NCBI GenBank assembly: GCA_930367205.1
Contig: OV884014.1
Coordinates: 74,255,104-74,319,103, forward strand
Length of the DNA: 64,000 bases
Direction of reading: 5' to 3'
Source: Acanthosoma haemorrhoidale
Taxonomy: Eukaryota > Arthropoda > Insecta > Hemiptera > Acanthosomatidae
Shown in pieces: positions 1 to 10,584 of the stretch. Under the pieces are notes generated by a model, which searched no databases, had not been told where the DNA came from, and saw only the letters and a list, made by a program, of their open reading frames with translations. The first letter of the stretch is position 1; the number at the start of each line of letters is the position of its first letter. The translations under genes and the position numbers were made by a program.

Positions 1-640
1 ATCAGTTGGCCATTGAGTCCCACCAGTAGTTGGTCTTTAATCATCATTAATTAATTCATCCATTACTGGTAATTAAAAAATAAATATCTTTGTATCAGAT
101 CGACTAGATTAACAAATTAAAGATCATGACATCCTGCTAAATAACATGGTGCTGGGACTTTAGCATACTAAGTCATTAAAATTGTATTTAAAGCCCCGTT
201 TAACGAGAAGACATAATTTTTTTTCTGGAATATTCCTGAATGATGCTAATACCCCAAGCTACCCCACAAAACATGATTTAGGTTCAACATCTAAAAGCTG
301 TCTTGTTGAAATCACTCGTATAATATTTCCTCATATATTTTTTAATCAATGACCCTGAAGATTACTGTGTAGCATAGCTGAAAGTGTTAGCAATTAGATA
401 ATAAATACATTGTGGAGAGACAACTTCTTTGTTTTATTATACATTGATAGGCAAACAATTATTTAATTTGTAATAAAAAAAAAGATATTTTCTCAACTAA
501 TTGAGTAAGACATCACATTGAAGATGTTAATGTCCTGGATTAATTATGTTACAAGTGATGGGTTTGTAATTAACATTAATGGGCTATAATTTCAAAAAAT
601 GATTAAATTATACAAATATTTGTAATTTTAAAGGATGTCT
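1..640. other. AT-rich intergenic DNA, no feature seen
   Basis: The first 640 bases are AT-rich and broken by stops in all frames. I see no gene, RNA gene or terminal repeat here. It may be flank of the Penelope-like relic that follows. Confidence 0.5.
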
Positions 641-711
641 ATGTATATTAAATACTGCTACTGTGCTCAATATCGTTCTGTAATGATTTTTATTATAAAT
701 GCATCCGATAA

Positions 712-752
712 TTGCAATATTTCTGACTCATTCAGTCCAACATCAAGCAATC
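712..752 (-). ncRNA. Degraded hammerhead-ribozyme-like motif (upstream, inverted copy)
   Basis: Read on the minus strand this segment has the order of a type I hammerhead ribozyme: a 5 bp stem I (ATTGC with GCAAT), a core resembling CTGATGA (here TTGATGT), a stem II of GGACT and AGTCA around the loop GAATG, then GAAA and a short degenerate cleavage region. It is an inverted copy of the motif at 1714-1755. Penelope-like elements are known to carry hammerheads in their flanking repeats, and a Penelope-like endonuclease relic lies between the two copies. Core substitutions suggest it no longer self-cleaves. Confidence 0.5.
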
Positions 753-955
753 CCTACACAATCATATCATATCTACAAACTCCCTTAACCAATAATAAAC
801 TTATTACTGATTTTTACTAGTCAAACCAAATTAATGACAAGGAAGAAATATTAGTAAATGTGACAATTAAAAATGTTCTGGTTACAATCATACAACTTAA
901 TAACTAAAAAATTAAATACCTAACCTGACAAACAGAATAACAAAAGTTTTTAAAA

Positions 956-1340
956 TGTATTGTCCCCACAATTTGAAATTTGGCCAATATAACAATATAG
1001 GGATAAGCAACAGCTTATCATACATGAAAGATAAAATAAAAAATAATGATATACAGAATTAATTGTAAACAGTGTAAGGATAAATGTTAATTTGGTGAAA
1101 CCTCACAAACTTTAAGAAATATATTATCAGAACATAGAATCAATTGTAAAAATCTGAAGAATTTAAATGTCACGGCTTTAGGCAATCATAGTATTATTCA
1201 ACAATATACTTTTGACTTGGAAAAAATAATGAAAAAGAAGATAATAACTGTATCATAAAATCTTAGAATCAATTCACATAACCAAAAATATAAAAAATAC
1301 TGTGAACTGTAAAACAGATTTAAAAGGAATAGGTTTACAC
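956..1340 (+). pseudogene. Penelope-like element relic, GIY-YIG endonuclease end
   Basis: A broken plus-strand reading frame gives phrases typical of the C-terminal endonuclease region of Penelope-like retroelements: INCKQCKDKC, then FGETSQTLRNILSEHR, then NVTALGNHSIIQQYTFDLEKI. These correspond to the usual pattern of a Cys pair, a G-T-T-L-R-SEH block and a later H-F-L-E block of the GIY-YIG domain. A stop lies between the Cys pair and FGET, and the reverse transcriptase part upstream is not recognisable. Hammerhead-like motifs flank it on both sides. The family call rests on remembered patterns, not a search. Confidence 0.55.
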
Positions 1341-1713
1341 TAGGTTGACATAATTAATAAGTTAAATTTTTTAATTCATTTTTTTTATAATAATAGCTGA
1401 CAAGTAGACAGGGCAAATTTTACGCATAAGATAGAACTTTAAACTGACAACAGACACCACAAAGTAGCTAATGGTGAGTGGGCTGGCTGACTGAAACAAA
1501 CATCACAAAAAAAATATTTAATTTTATATACATTGACAATTATTTATTTATTGATCATTTTAATTTTTATTAGTTATAATTTAATTTGAACAACACAAGC
1601 TGTGAATGCAAAACTTTGTTTTTAAAAAAAATTTTTGAAACATTATTGTTTAATATTAAAGTGGATTTTACTAATTTTGATTGTATATGTAGTTCTCTTC
1701 TGATTGTGTAGGG

Positions 1714-1755
1714 ATCGCTTGATGATGGACTGAATGAGCCCAAAACGTCACAATT
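1714..1755 (+). ncRNA. Degraded hammerhead-ribozyme-like motif (downstream copy)
   Basis: The segment reads as stem I strand, then TTGATGA in place of CTGATGA, then a stem II of GGACT and AGCCC around the loop GAATG, then AAAACGTC in place of GAAACGTC. A one-pair stem III followed by GTC is the arrangement seen in Penelope-like hammerheads. It lies downstream of the endonuclease relic and in the same orientation, as expected for the 3' part of such an element. The C-to-T and G-to-A changes hit core positions, so it is probably inactive. Confidence 0.5.
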
Positions 1756-1799
1756 ACTGAATGAATTCATAATAAAAATCAATACAAAAGAATGTTGTG

Positions 1800-4400
1800 C
1801 ACAGTTGTGACATGTAATAAGATTAAATCATGTTCACAGGAGGGCTTATGACAGGAGCCAGCTGCGTAATAAAATAAGTGCATAATGAAGAGTAGGTTCC
1901 ATAACTCAATAAATTTAGCTATTCTTCATTTTTTAACTTTGTTTACTGAAAAATGATAATCTGCCTTACTAGAGCAACAAATGATCTTTTTTGTACCAAA
2001 TTTACAATATATTCATTCTCAATCATAAAGTATTTACAATGTACCACAAAAATGCAAAAATCTTACTTGGTTCTTTATCAAGATAAAAAGGACATTTATA
2101 AACAAAATCATAAATAATAATAGTTTACTCTATACTGTTTTATTTGATATTATCTTCAGGGTTCTATAATGTTCTAGTGCATAATTTGTCTATTTTAAAG
2201 ATTTCATTTATAACACAATTGGCTATATCATTTAAATAATAGTTTTCTAATCAGATACAAACAATTTATTAAATTATAGTTGAATACAATGTTCATTGTT
2301 GGTGGATGGGCACCTTCATTCCTGGCTTCTTCCTTCCATGCATTTAACTCACGTGTTCGGTTCCCACTCTCTGTTCTAACACATGTGGACTCGCTCCACT
2401 GAAAGTTCGGCAAATCCTCTCACAAACCCCTATCTGTCATTTGTGAGGGTCTGGTAACAACTGACTCTTTGGTCCCGCACAAACTGCTACCTACCTATAT
2501 GCAATAAGCAATATGCCTTCCCCCACCAAGAACCCTTGTTATCTGGTCTCATAGTTGTAAGATCCAATAGAAAAATCATTTCCTTGAAATAAACTTTACT
2601 CTAATACTCTAATAATAGTAAAATTATTGTAACATTTCACGCTATTTGCACAACATAAATTTTGTAAATTCTAATGAATTTCCAAAATGTGTATCTATTA
2701 ATAATTAATAAACTATTATGAAATTATTACCTAATATGAAATAAATTTAAATACACTAAATATCTAATATTAATATGGTATAAAAAATTAAATATTTACA
2801 TGATTTTGTCTTTTGGAGAAGAATATTCAATGTCCGTAACTTTAAAATTAATTCAATCTTCAATAACACTTTAAATTTAATATAACTAACACAGCTTTTT
2901 GGTACACTTTTGTACTGATTGATTTAAATGTTATTGAAAAATATATATAAAAAAGAAATTTCATTCATATTTAATTAATAACGATTACATCTTAATGAAA
3001 ATGATAAATTTGTTAGAATTATAGAGAATGATAAACATATTATAAAAATACGTAACATGTTTGTAACATAAAAAAACACAATTAGTAGTTTCATAGATTG
3101 TCTTTTCTATAACTCAATTTTATCATATATATTGAATAAAATTTCATAACAAAACAAATTTAAGTACTAAAATAAAAATTTTTTTTTTTTATTAATTAAA
3201 TTAGATAAAGCACAAGCAACTTTTACTTTTAACCATTTAACTTAAATAAAAAAAAAAAAATTGATTTTAATTTTAATTTCTAGCATATATTTTAAAAAAG
3301 TTGATTTGAAATAATCTCCTAATTTATTTTTTACGACACAAGACTAAGGGTATAAAGATTGGTAATAGTTAAGCATTTATTCCTGGTTCAGAAACTTTTA
3401 AAGCTTTAACAAAAACAGAGTTTTCCAATATTAAATCTTGTAAACGTTTACCATGACTGAATTTATCTTTCTTTTTTTTCCCTGCTCTCATATTGTTGTT
3501 AATTATTTTCTGTTGGTTTGGTTCACTATTTAGGTGTAGTATTTATGGTATTATTATTATATGTGTTGTTTATAGTATCAGCACTTGCATTCTCTTCTTT
3601 ATCCAATCTATATTTATATTATTTCAGTTTCTATTAATAGTCTGAGGTACATTAGTATGTTTCTATATTGGTTTAATGATTTTTTTCAGAATAGTGGGTA
3701 TATCAAGATCAGTAAGGAGAGTACACCTTGCCAAGTTCCTGAATTCCGACAATTCTAAAATAATTTTATAAAAATTAGGAAAAGACGTTAACATTAATCA
3801 TTGAAACATAATTTTAAAGTAAGGTCATACAATATTATTCTTATTAAAATAAGAATAAGTCATACAACCATTGTGGTGTTTGTGATAAAGTTGTCACTAA
3901 TATGACGACACTGATATTTGTGACATGAAAAATTGTAGTGTCAAAAAATATTTTTTAACTTACGATTTACATCTAATAAATCAAAACGTAACAACTGATG
4001 TTAGACATGTTTTTGATGATTAATACCAGTTTTATTTATGGAGCTTCTTCATCCATAATTTTTATTGAAAGTATGAATAAAGTTATAGTAATTTCAACAA
4101 AACTCTCATTTGTGTGAAACATCACACTTAAGGTTATATGACAGAAACAAAATATTTTATGACAAATAAAATACTTTTTTGTCTACCCATAGTTTTATTT
4201 TCACTTTGCTAGGGATTTTCAGCAGCTAATTTTTTATCTCCAAAACTAAGGCATAAATTATATTAGTCTCCTATATCTTCTAAAAACTGCCAAAAAATTA
4301 ACAAAGTCCTATTTTTCCCTTAAATTGCACAGTGAACAAATATTCACTTCTCTCTGCACCCAAGACAATAGTTGAAATATAAAAATTCTCTCATTTTAAA
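1800..4400. other. Mostly featureless AT-rich DNA
   Basis: Long AT-rich stretch without a supportable gene. The exception is a block at about 2285-2530 with distinctly higher GC and a short minus-strand open frame (rich in E, R and N); it looks like a fragment of a dispersed repeat or old coding sequence, but I cannot name it. Confidence 0.4.
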
Positions 4401-6300
4401 ATGCCATCAAATGAGTGCCTGGGGAACACAACTGGAAGAGCTACAGCTTCTGAAAAATAAACGATATATATGTGCAATTGTTATAAAAACAGAAACAGGG
4501 AGATAGCATCACGGTTCACTCTGCTCATTGGGTTATGTTGATCCTGTTCAATTATGCAAAAAGCTGATCCTTCCAATGAGGAACCTCATGAATTCTTTCT
4601 TCGAAAGTGAAGGATTATATCTCCAAGCAAGGTTAATCTAAATTATCAAACCATCACATTTTTCGTATGATCCAGATCAACTGTTCTTAAAAGGTAGAAT
4701 GGAGAAAGGTCAATTACTTTTAGGCAATACCTTAAATGCAGCCTAAAGGTGAAGACCTCAATGAGATCGACTTCAGTTTACACGCAGAGTTAGGTGCCAA
4801 TGATGGAAGACTATACCATTTCTTCACAATATATTTTCAAAACCTTCATATCAACTAAAGCCCTATACTTGAGCACTAAGCCACACAATAAATCTGGAGA
4901 CTGTATTGAGATATAACTGTAAGAATGGGGGAAATGGTTAAGTGACAAAAATCCAGTCACATTGAAAAGAGTACAGGTGGGAATAAATAAACAAATGTAG
5001 TTAATAACTAATAATATGCATCAATCCTAGTACAATGTTTGCTCTTATGGCTTATACTGGCTGACAGTATCCTTGATTTAAACAAATTCAAGCTTTATCT
5101 TTCTTTTCATCTTGCAAGCTTCTATTCTATTTTACTTCCTGAGAATTATTCCACAAGCTGTTAAAATTTTGAACCCTTCACTAGGGTATTTCCTAGTTTT
5201 TTTTTAAGGGCTACTTAAATCTTTGCTCTTCATCATTCTAGGCTTAAATTGGGCAATTTCTTCCTCAATCCACTCTTTGAATTGAATAAAATAACTGACT
5301 ATAGTTGCTGTTTACCCGGATCTGTAACAGTTGGATACAAGTCTAGTAAGTTTTTTGAATCATGAGTGTAAAAAAGCTCTGCTTTAGCATACGTTGCATT
5401 TCCACATTCCTCCCTCACATTACCTTGATGGCCTTTCCATCTTTATACACTATGCCGAGTACCTCAGCAGCTTTTTTTAAATCTTCCTCCTTAGGTCTTT
5501 CATCTGAAAAACAAACTTCTGTTTATATTTTTCAGGTATTTTTTTTTTGATTTCCTCAAAGGTTAAACAATTTAGAGGTATCGTAAAGCATTGTCTTCAC
5601 TGGCAAAGAATATATAAGCACATGGTGACGTCATTGGTCTTCTTTTTGGATATCTATACTCTGATCTTGGAGATTCTTAGATAGTGGTAAGATTCCTTAA
5701 TTGCTTCAAGAGGTCAGATTTATGAGATCCTCTCAATTTGGTGAAAGGGGTTTCTGTTCAGGTACTTCCATGAGTGCTATATATTCTTTGCTGGTGAAAA
5801 AAATGCCACCTACGACCATGCTTAATGAGCTGTTGGACATTGGGTTTTACTAAAGTCCATTGGCCAATGGTAAGGTAGGTAACAAGTCCACTTTACCATT
5901 AAAATTGCAACTATTTTGTGTGATTGAGCTGTCTAGTGTTTAGTATTAAAATGAGGAAAACAACTTAATAATTTTGCCTAGTGGATTCACACTTATGTAC
6001 AGCATTAAAAGCAAGCAAGAATCTGTGGGTTTGCTTTAAATAATTTGAAAAAATTAAGGGATATTGCTGGTTTTGATACTCCACCCTGAAGTATAGTATA
6101 TAAATAAATTTGGCTTGAATAAGGGGACAGGCTAAGCCCCCATCAGTTTACTTACACTGGAACATTGAGTTAGATCCTCACTTTGAAGAGAAAATTCATT
6201 TGTAACAGGCTAACAAAATACATTGACCATTCTCATCAAGCTAGTTAAAGATACGGATAGATAGGGCGTCATACCTACTCCCTACCTTAAATCTATAGGG
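4400..6300 (-). other. Decayed coding-like sequence of unknown origin
   Basis: Base composition rises here and the minus strand gives several short protein-like runs in changing frames, for example EWIEEEIAQFKPRMMKSKDL near 5220-5285, DERPKEEDLKKAAEVLG near 5450-5505 and FFTSKEYIALMEVPEQKPLS near 5750-5805. Stops and frameshifts separate them. This looks like an old pseudogene or transposon coding relic, but I do not recognise the family and assign no function. Confidence 0.3.
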
Positions 6301-6443
6301 TGTTTAATTAAACTATGAAATAAAAAGAAGGTATATCAATCTGTTTTGACTAAAATTAACCCTACATTATTATATTAATATTTAATAAAAAAAAGGAATA
6401 TTTTTCATTTTGTAAAAGAATTAATACTAATAAGCACTAAATC

Positions 6444-6446
<3 letters not shown>

Positions 6447-6492
<46 letters not shown>
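6447..6492. repeat. (TA)23 microsatellite
   Basis: An uninterrupted run of 23 TA dinucleotides. It is a simple repeat and probably length-polymorphic. Confidence 0.95.
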
Positions 6493-6493
<1 letters not shown>

Positions 6494-6496
<3 letters not shown>

Positions 6497-8824
6497 TTTA
6501 TTGTTTTTATCTGTTGTATGTAAGGCCATGTAATGAATAGAGAGAAATCTATTTTTAAAAGGACCATACCTGCATTTAAAACATAAGGTTTTTTTTTCTT
6601 CTGCCCTAACTCAAGAGGGGTCTGATACTGTCCTGTTAGCGAACATAATTATGTACTTGGTAAATGTCAGAGTGAGCTGCTGAAAGCATGTTTTCATCAA
6701 TTTTTAAAACATGAAACCAGGTCAATACAAAACCTTGAGCTAATATTTTCACCTAGTTAGATAATAAAAAATTCATAGATGACAACTTATCATATTTTGA
6801 GATAATAATTTATAAAACATAATAATTTTAACTAACATTTGTAACTCCATAATAATTTAAAAATTGGAATCAGTTGGTAAAATTTCGAGTTAAGAGTTAG
6901 GTATCAAGAAATTAAGGATTTCATTACAAATGCAAAATCATATAAAAACGTTTGGTAATTTAAGTCCATAAAAAACTGAACACATTATTAATTGAGACAC
7001 CAAGATCATTAATTTGATTAAAAATATTTATTTTTCTATTTCTAATTGATTTCTTTATCACCCTTAATTATTTTTCATAGGGCCGATTTTAATTTTCATC
7101 GGAGCATGAAATTAACTAAAGTACAAAATATCATACCTCTATGAAACACTAGTTGCGTTGCAAACAAGATGTCAATGAATGTTATTATGCCGACTGTTGA
7201 GCCCCATCACCTTGTAATGCATTTATGTCTTTTTCTTTCAACTTCAATCTTATATGAGTAACCCAACCTCATTCAAAGGCATCTGCGCATAGCAGAATGA
7301 GGAAAAAAATTTGTTAGTTCTTGTTCATATTTTCACATTGTAAAATTCAAAGGGGTTAAGGAAAAAAAAATGCCGACTGTAGTAAGAAAACCAAACGGAA
7401 ATTGTATATTGTTACATCAAGATGCCAAAATCATTAATTTTTATACTCTTGTACAAATTATAGAAAAATGTATATATATTCCTTAAATATCAAATAGTCA
7501 ATTAAACTTACTTGTCTTTTATAAAATTGGTCATATTTGTCATGTCTGCTTTATATCAAATGCGGCCTCCACCTATAATTTTAAGTGAATAGCATTCATT
7601 GACCCTCTGTTCAAGGCACTCGCAAAGAACCGGGACCGATCAAAAAACAATTTTTAGGTTTGAAAAAATCATCAAAACCCTAATAAAAGTATCAAAACAA
7701 ATTGACTATTTTTTGTGGTCTTCAAAGCATAAAAAAATTTATTTATTGCAATTTCCCATAAGATGGATGCATATTATAATAAAATGTTACATTTATATTT
7801 TTTTAACCATAAAAAGAGGAATGTTCAGCCAAAATATTACCAGATAACTGATGTTCACAATGTTATTAATTATGAGAGTTATACGGAGTGAGTTACTTGA
7901 TAGCAATCACTAAATAGTAAATTCATTTACATCAACTAATACCAGAAAATAAATATAAGTTCTCCATTAACTAACTTACCATTTTTTGTTTCTTTTAATC
8001 AAACCGTGAACAACTCACACTATGTTCCGATAAAGCAAATATCAGACTCTCTAACCTTTCAAATAAATTACTGAAATATTGTGTACTCTTGCCAATCATT
8101 CTAAATAAACTAATCAAATGATTAGATAATTTATTTGAGTAATTCAATTATATTTAAAATTTTACACCACTAAAAGCTTTAGAAACTCTTAAATTTAAAA
8201 TTCAGAAAATGGTAACAGGAAATAATAATAAAAAAGAAGGCATGTTTTATGACATTTTAAATGTTACTGAACCATAAATACAAAGTATCAATCATCATTT
8301 GACAAATGTAATGTAAAAGAAATTTCGTAATACACTTACGAATACGAAAGAGATATTACTCTATTAACAAAAATTTCTCTCTTAAAACTAAATAAAAAAA
8401 AAAAAATCCTATTATTTCTTAACTCCTTATCCTTAATAATCCATTATATAAAATGGAAACTTACAAAAGGAATACTACTTCAATAAAACAACAAATGAAA
8501 GAATATATTAATTATTTACTAATATTTCGAGTCAGTATGCTAAAATATTGATTTAGGTTTAAACATTAAAATTAACCATATTTGTATCTTCATAATTGTA
8601 TGCCAAATTTAGTAAAAATTCATGGACTATGTATTTAAAATAATCACGTACACAGTAGTAAATAATGTTCATCAGAACAAGTCACAGTTACACTGATATT
8701 TGACTAAACTAGTCAATTCAATTTTGTTTCTAAAAGTAGTGAAAACTTATTTAATCAACTGCGAAAAAAAAAGAAAGTTATAATGGGGATGCAACATGTG
8801 TCTTGTTCCGACTTAAATTTAAAA
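6494..8824. other. AT-rich 3' flank of Pabp2, no gene seen
   Basis: No supportable gene. Short open frames here have no recognisable similarity. The part nearest 8825 should include the Pabp2 3' UTR, since that gene runs leftwards. Confidence 0.4.
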
Positions 8825-9475
8825 TCAGTATGGCATATAATAAGGTCGACGGAAAACCCTTGCTCTCCTTGATCTAGTGAAACCATAGTATGGTCCTCTT
8901 GTATACCTGCTTCTTCCTCTTGCGCCTCGAAAGCCTCTATTGGTTGTGCTCAGTCCAGGACGGTTAGTTCTCTTCGGATTAACCTTGATTTGCCTTCCTC
9001 TAAATAAGGATTCATCCATGGCCATGGCAGTCTGGACTGAATCTTTGTCAGCAAATTCGATGTAGGCAAAACCTTTAGGATGGCCATCGAACTTGTTACA
9101 CAATATAGTTACTCGATTTATAGAGCCACATCCATGAAAATGTGCTTCCAACTCTTCTGCAGTTGCACCATAGTCTACATTTCCAACATAAATTGAACGA
9201 TTATCAACCTCCACTTTCTCTTCAAAAGATAGATTTAACCCACCTGGAATGGTTGAAGGCGGGCTTCCCAAGTTCATCTGCTTATCAACTTCAGTTTGCA
9301 TTTGTTTCAGCTTTTCAGCTTCCTCTTCCATTTCTCTGACTCTTGCTTTAATTGCTTCCAATTCTTGATCTTCAACATGACCTGAACCATCGGCATCACC
9401 GTTTTCATTTAACTGATCATCTCCATTTTCGATCGTTTCCATGTTTTTTTCACACAAGTCGTCCTGATCAGCCAT
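8825..9475 (-). CDS. Pabp2: Nuclear polyadenylate-binding protein 2 (PABPN1 family)
   Basis: An intact 216-residue protein in one uninterrupted frame. PABPN1 proteins bind the growing poly(A) tail in the nucleus, stimulate poly(A) polymerase and help set tail length. Visible parts in order: an acidic N-terminus (1-40), a coiled-coil helix rich in E, K and R (about 37-68), one RRM (about 93-170) with RNP2 IYVGNV at 95-100 and RNP1 KGFAYIEF at 134-141, the conserved [11 protein letters not shown] segment, and a short Arg-rich and Tyr-rich tail ending YYMPY. Length is close to the Drosophila protein. The ATG chosen is followed by the family's acidic N-terminus. The coding region lacks introns. 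On the minus strand a sequence CCG-GTAAGC near 9540 could be the donor of a 5' UTR intron. The gene is divergent from TAB1, about 1.1 kb away. Confidence 0.93.
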   Translation of the reverse strand: MADQDDLCEKNMETIENGDDQLNENGDADGSGHVEDQELEAIKARVREMEEEAEKLKQMQTEVDKQMNLGSPPSTIPGGLNLSFEEKVEVDNRSIYVGNVDYGATAEELEAHFHGCGSINRVTILCNKFDGHPKGFAYIEFADKDSVQTAMAMDESLFRGRQIKVNPKRTNRPGLSTTNRGFRGARGRSRYTRGPYYGFTRSRRARVFRRPYYMPY

Positions 9476-10584
9476 ATATATAAGTAGAGATTAGAGATTA
9501 TAAAAAAACACTTAGAAATGATACTCTGTTCAACAGCTTACCGGGTTAGAGAGATATCGTGATAGTTACATCCGTATAATCATTCTAAATAAACAGAAAC
9601 TCTAAACGGGTCGTAGTGTTCATACGACCGGGTGAAAATAAAAACAAAATAAAATCCTTTAGCACTGAACAACACACTATAACAACCAAGACGAATACTT
9701 ATATGCTTACAGCACTACAAGCTATGAAGCCCCCAGCAGCGCCAACCTAATAACACGAAACCTAAAACCAAAACATAAGCAAATCAAATGTCTTATATAT
9801 TAAAATATAGAATGTTTAAAACTACAGCATTTTTATAGCATAAAATCAAACATATTATAGTAAAAAATAAACCTATTAAATGTTTAAATATTAAATATAC
9901 TTAGCAATAACAAAAAGTGATATAAAAAATGCTTAGATGAAATAAAGATTAGTTAACCCGATTATATTTGTTTTTCACAATTTTTTTTAATTCTACAACT
10001 TTAATTGGATTTCTCGAGGCCTAAAAATTTAATGATGAGATGTGTTAATTATTTAACTTCATTCATTCTCTGTCACTATAGCGCACCTATTTACTACAAC
10101 TGCAACTAATTTCTTCTGAAAACTTTCGTCAGCATAGTAAAATTCCTTTCAATTTGATTGTAGAAACATATATTGCCAATGAGGAGTTAAATTTGCCCTC
10201 GAAATAATCTTTAATAATTATTCATTAGTATTTATGAGAAAATAAGATTGCCCTATTAGGATGTTGTTTATTTGGGGTTTTCAGGAGTAGATGATCATTT
10301 TATGTTATTGCCTGCTACAAGTTGCAGGTTATAGTTACTTGATTAACAGCTCAATTACAAGATTAATTGAACGAACTCTCTCTTCCTGAAAATGTTATGT
10401 AACCTCGAATTGAAATGTGGTTTAACTCTTGAAATTTAACAATGAGTTCATTTTTGCCTTGTTATACATACATAACAAGGCAAAAATAAATTCATACATA
10501 TAAATTATAGCAATCACATTTAATTGTTTTATAATCTGCCTGAGTTAAGGCAGAGTTTACGTTTTGATTTTCAAATAATTTACT
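9476..10584. other. Divergent intergenic region between Pabp2 and TAB1
   Basis: This 1.1 kb should hold the promoters and 5' UTRs of both genes. A possible 5' UTR splice donor for Pabp2 lies near 9540 on the minus strand. I see no convincing TATA box or other promoter element. A hairpin lies at 10451-10486. Confidence 0.4.
10451..10486. repeat. Perfect 15 bp inverted repeat (hairpin)
   Basis: Arms of 15 bp (TTTTTGCCTTGTTAT and its complement) surround a 6-base loop, with weaker pairing continuing outside as TGAGTTCA and TAAATTCA. It sits about 100 bp upstream of the TAB1 start codon. It may be a tiny MITE or a chance palindrome. Confidence 0.8.
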
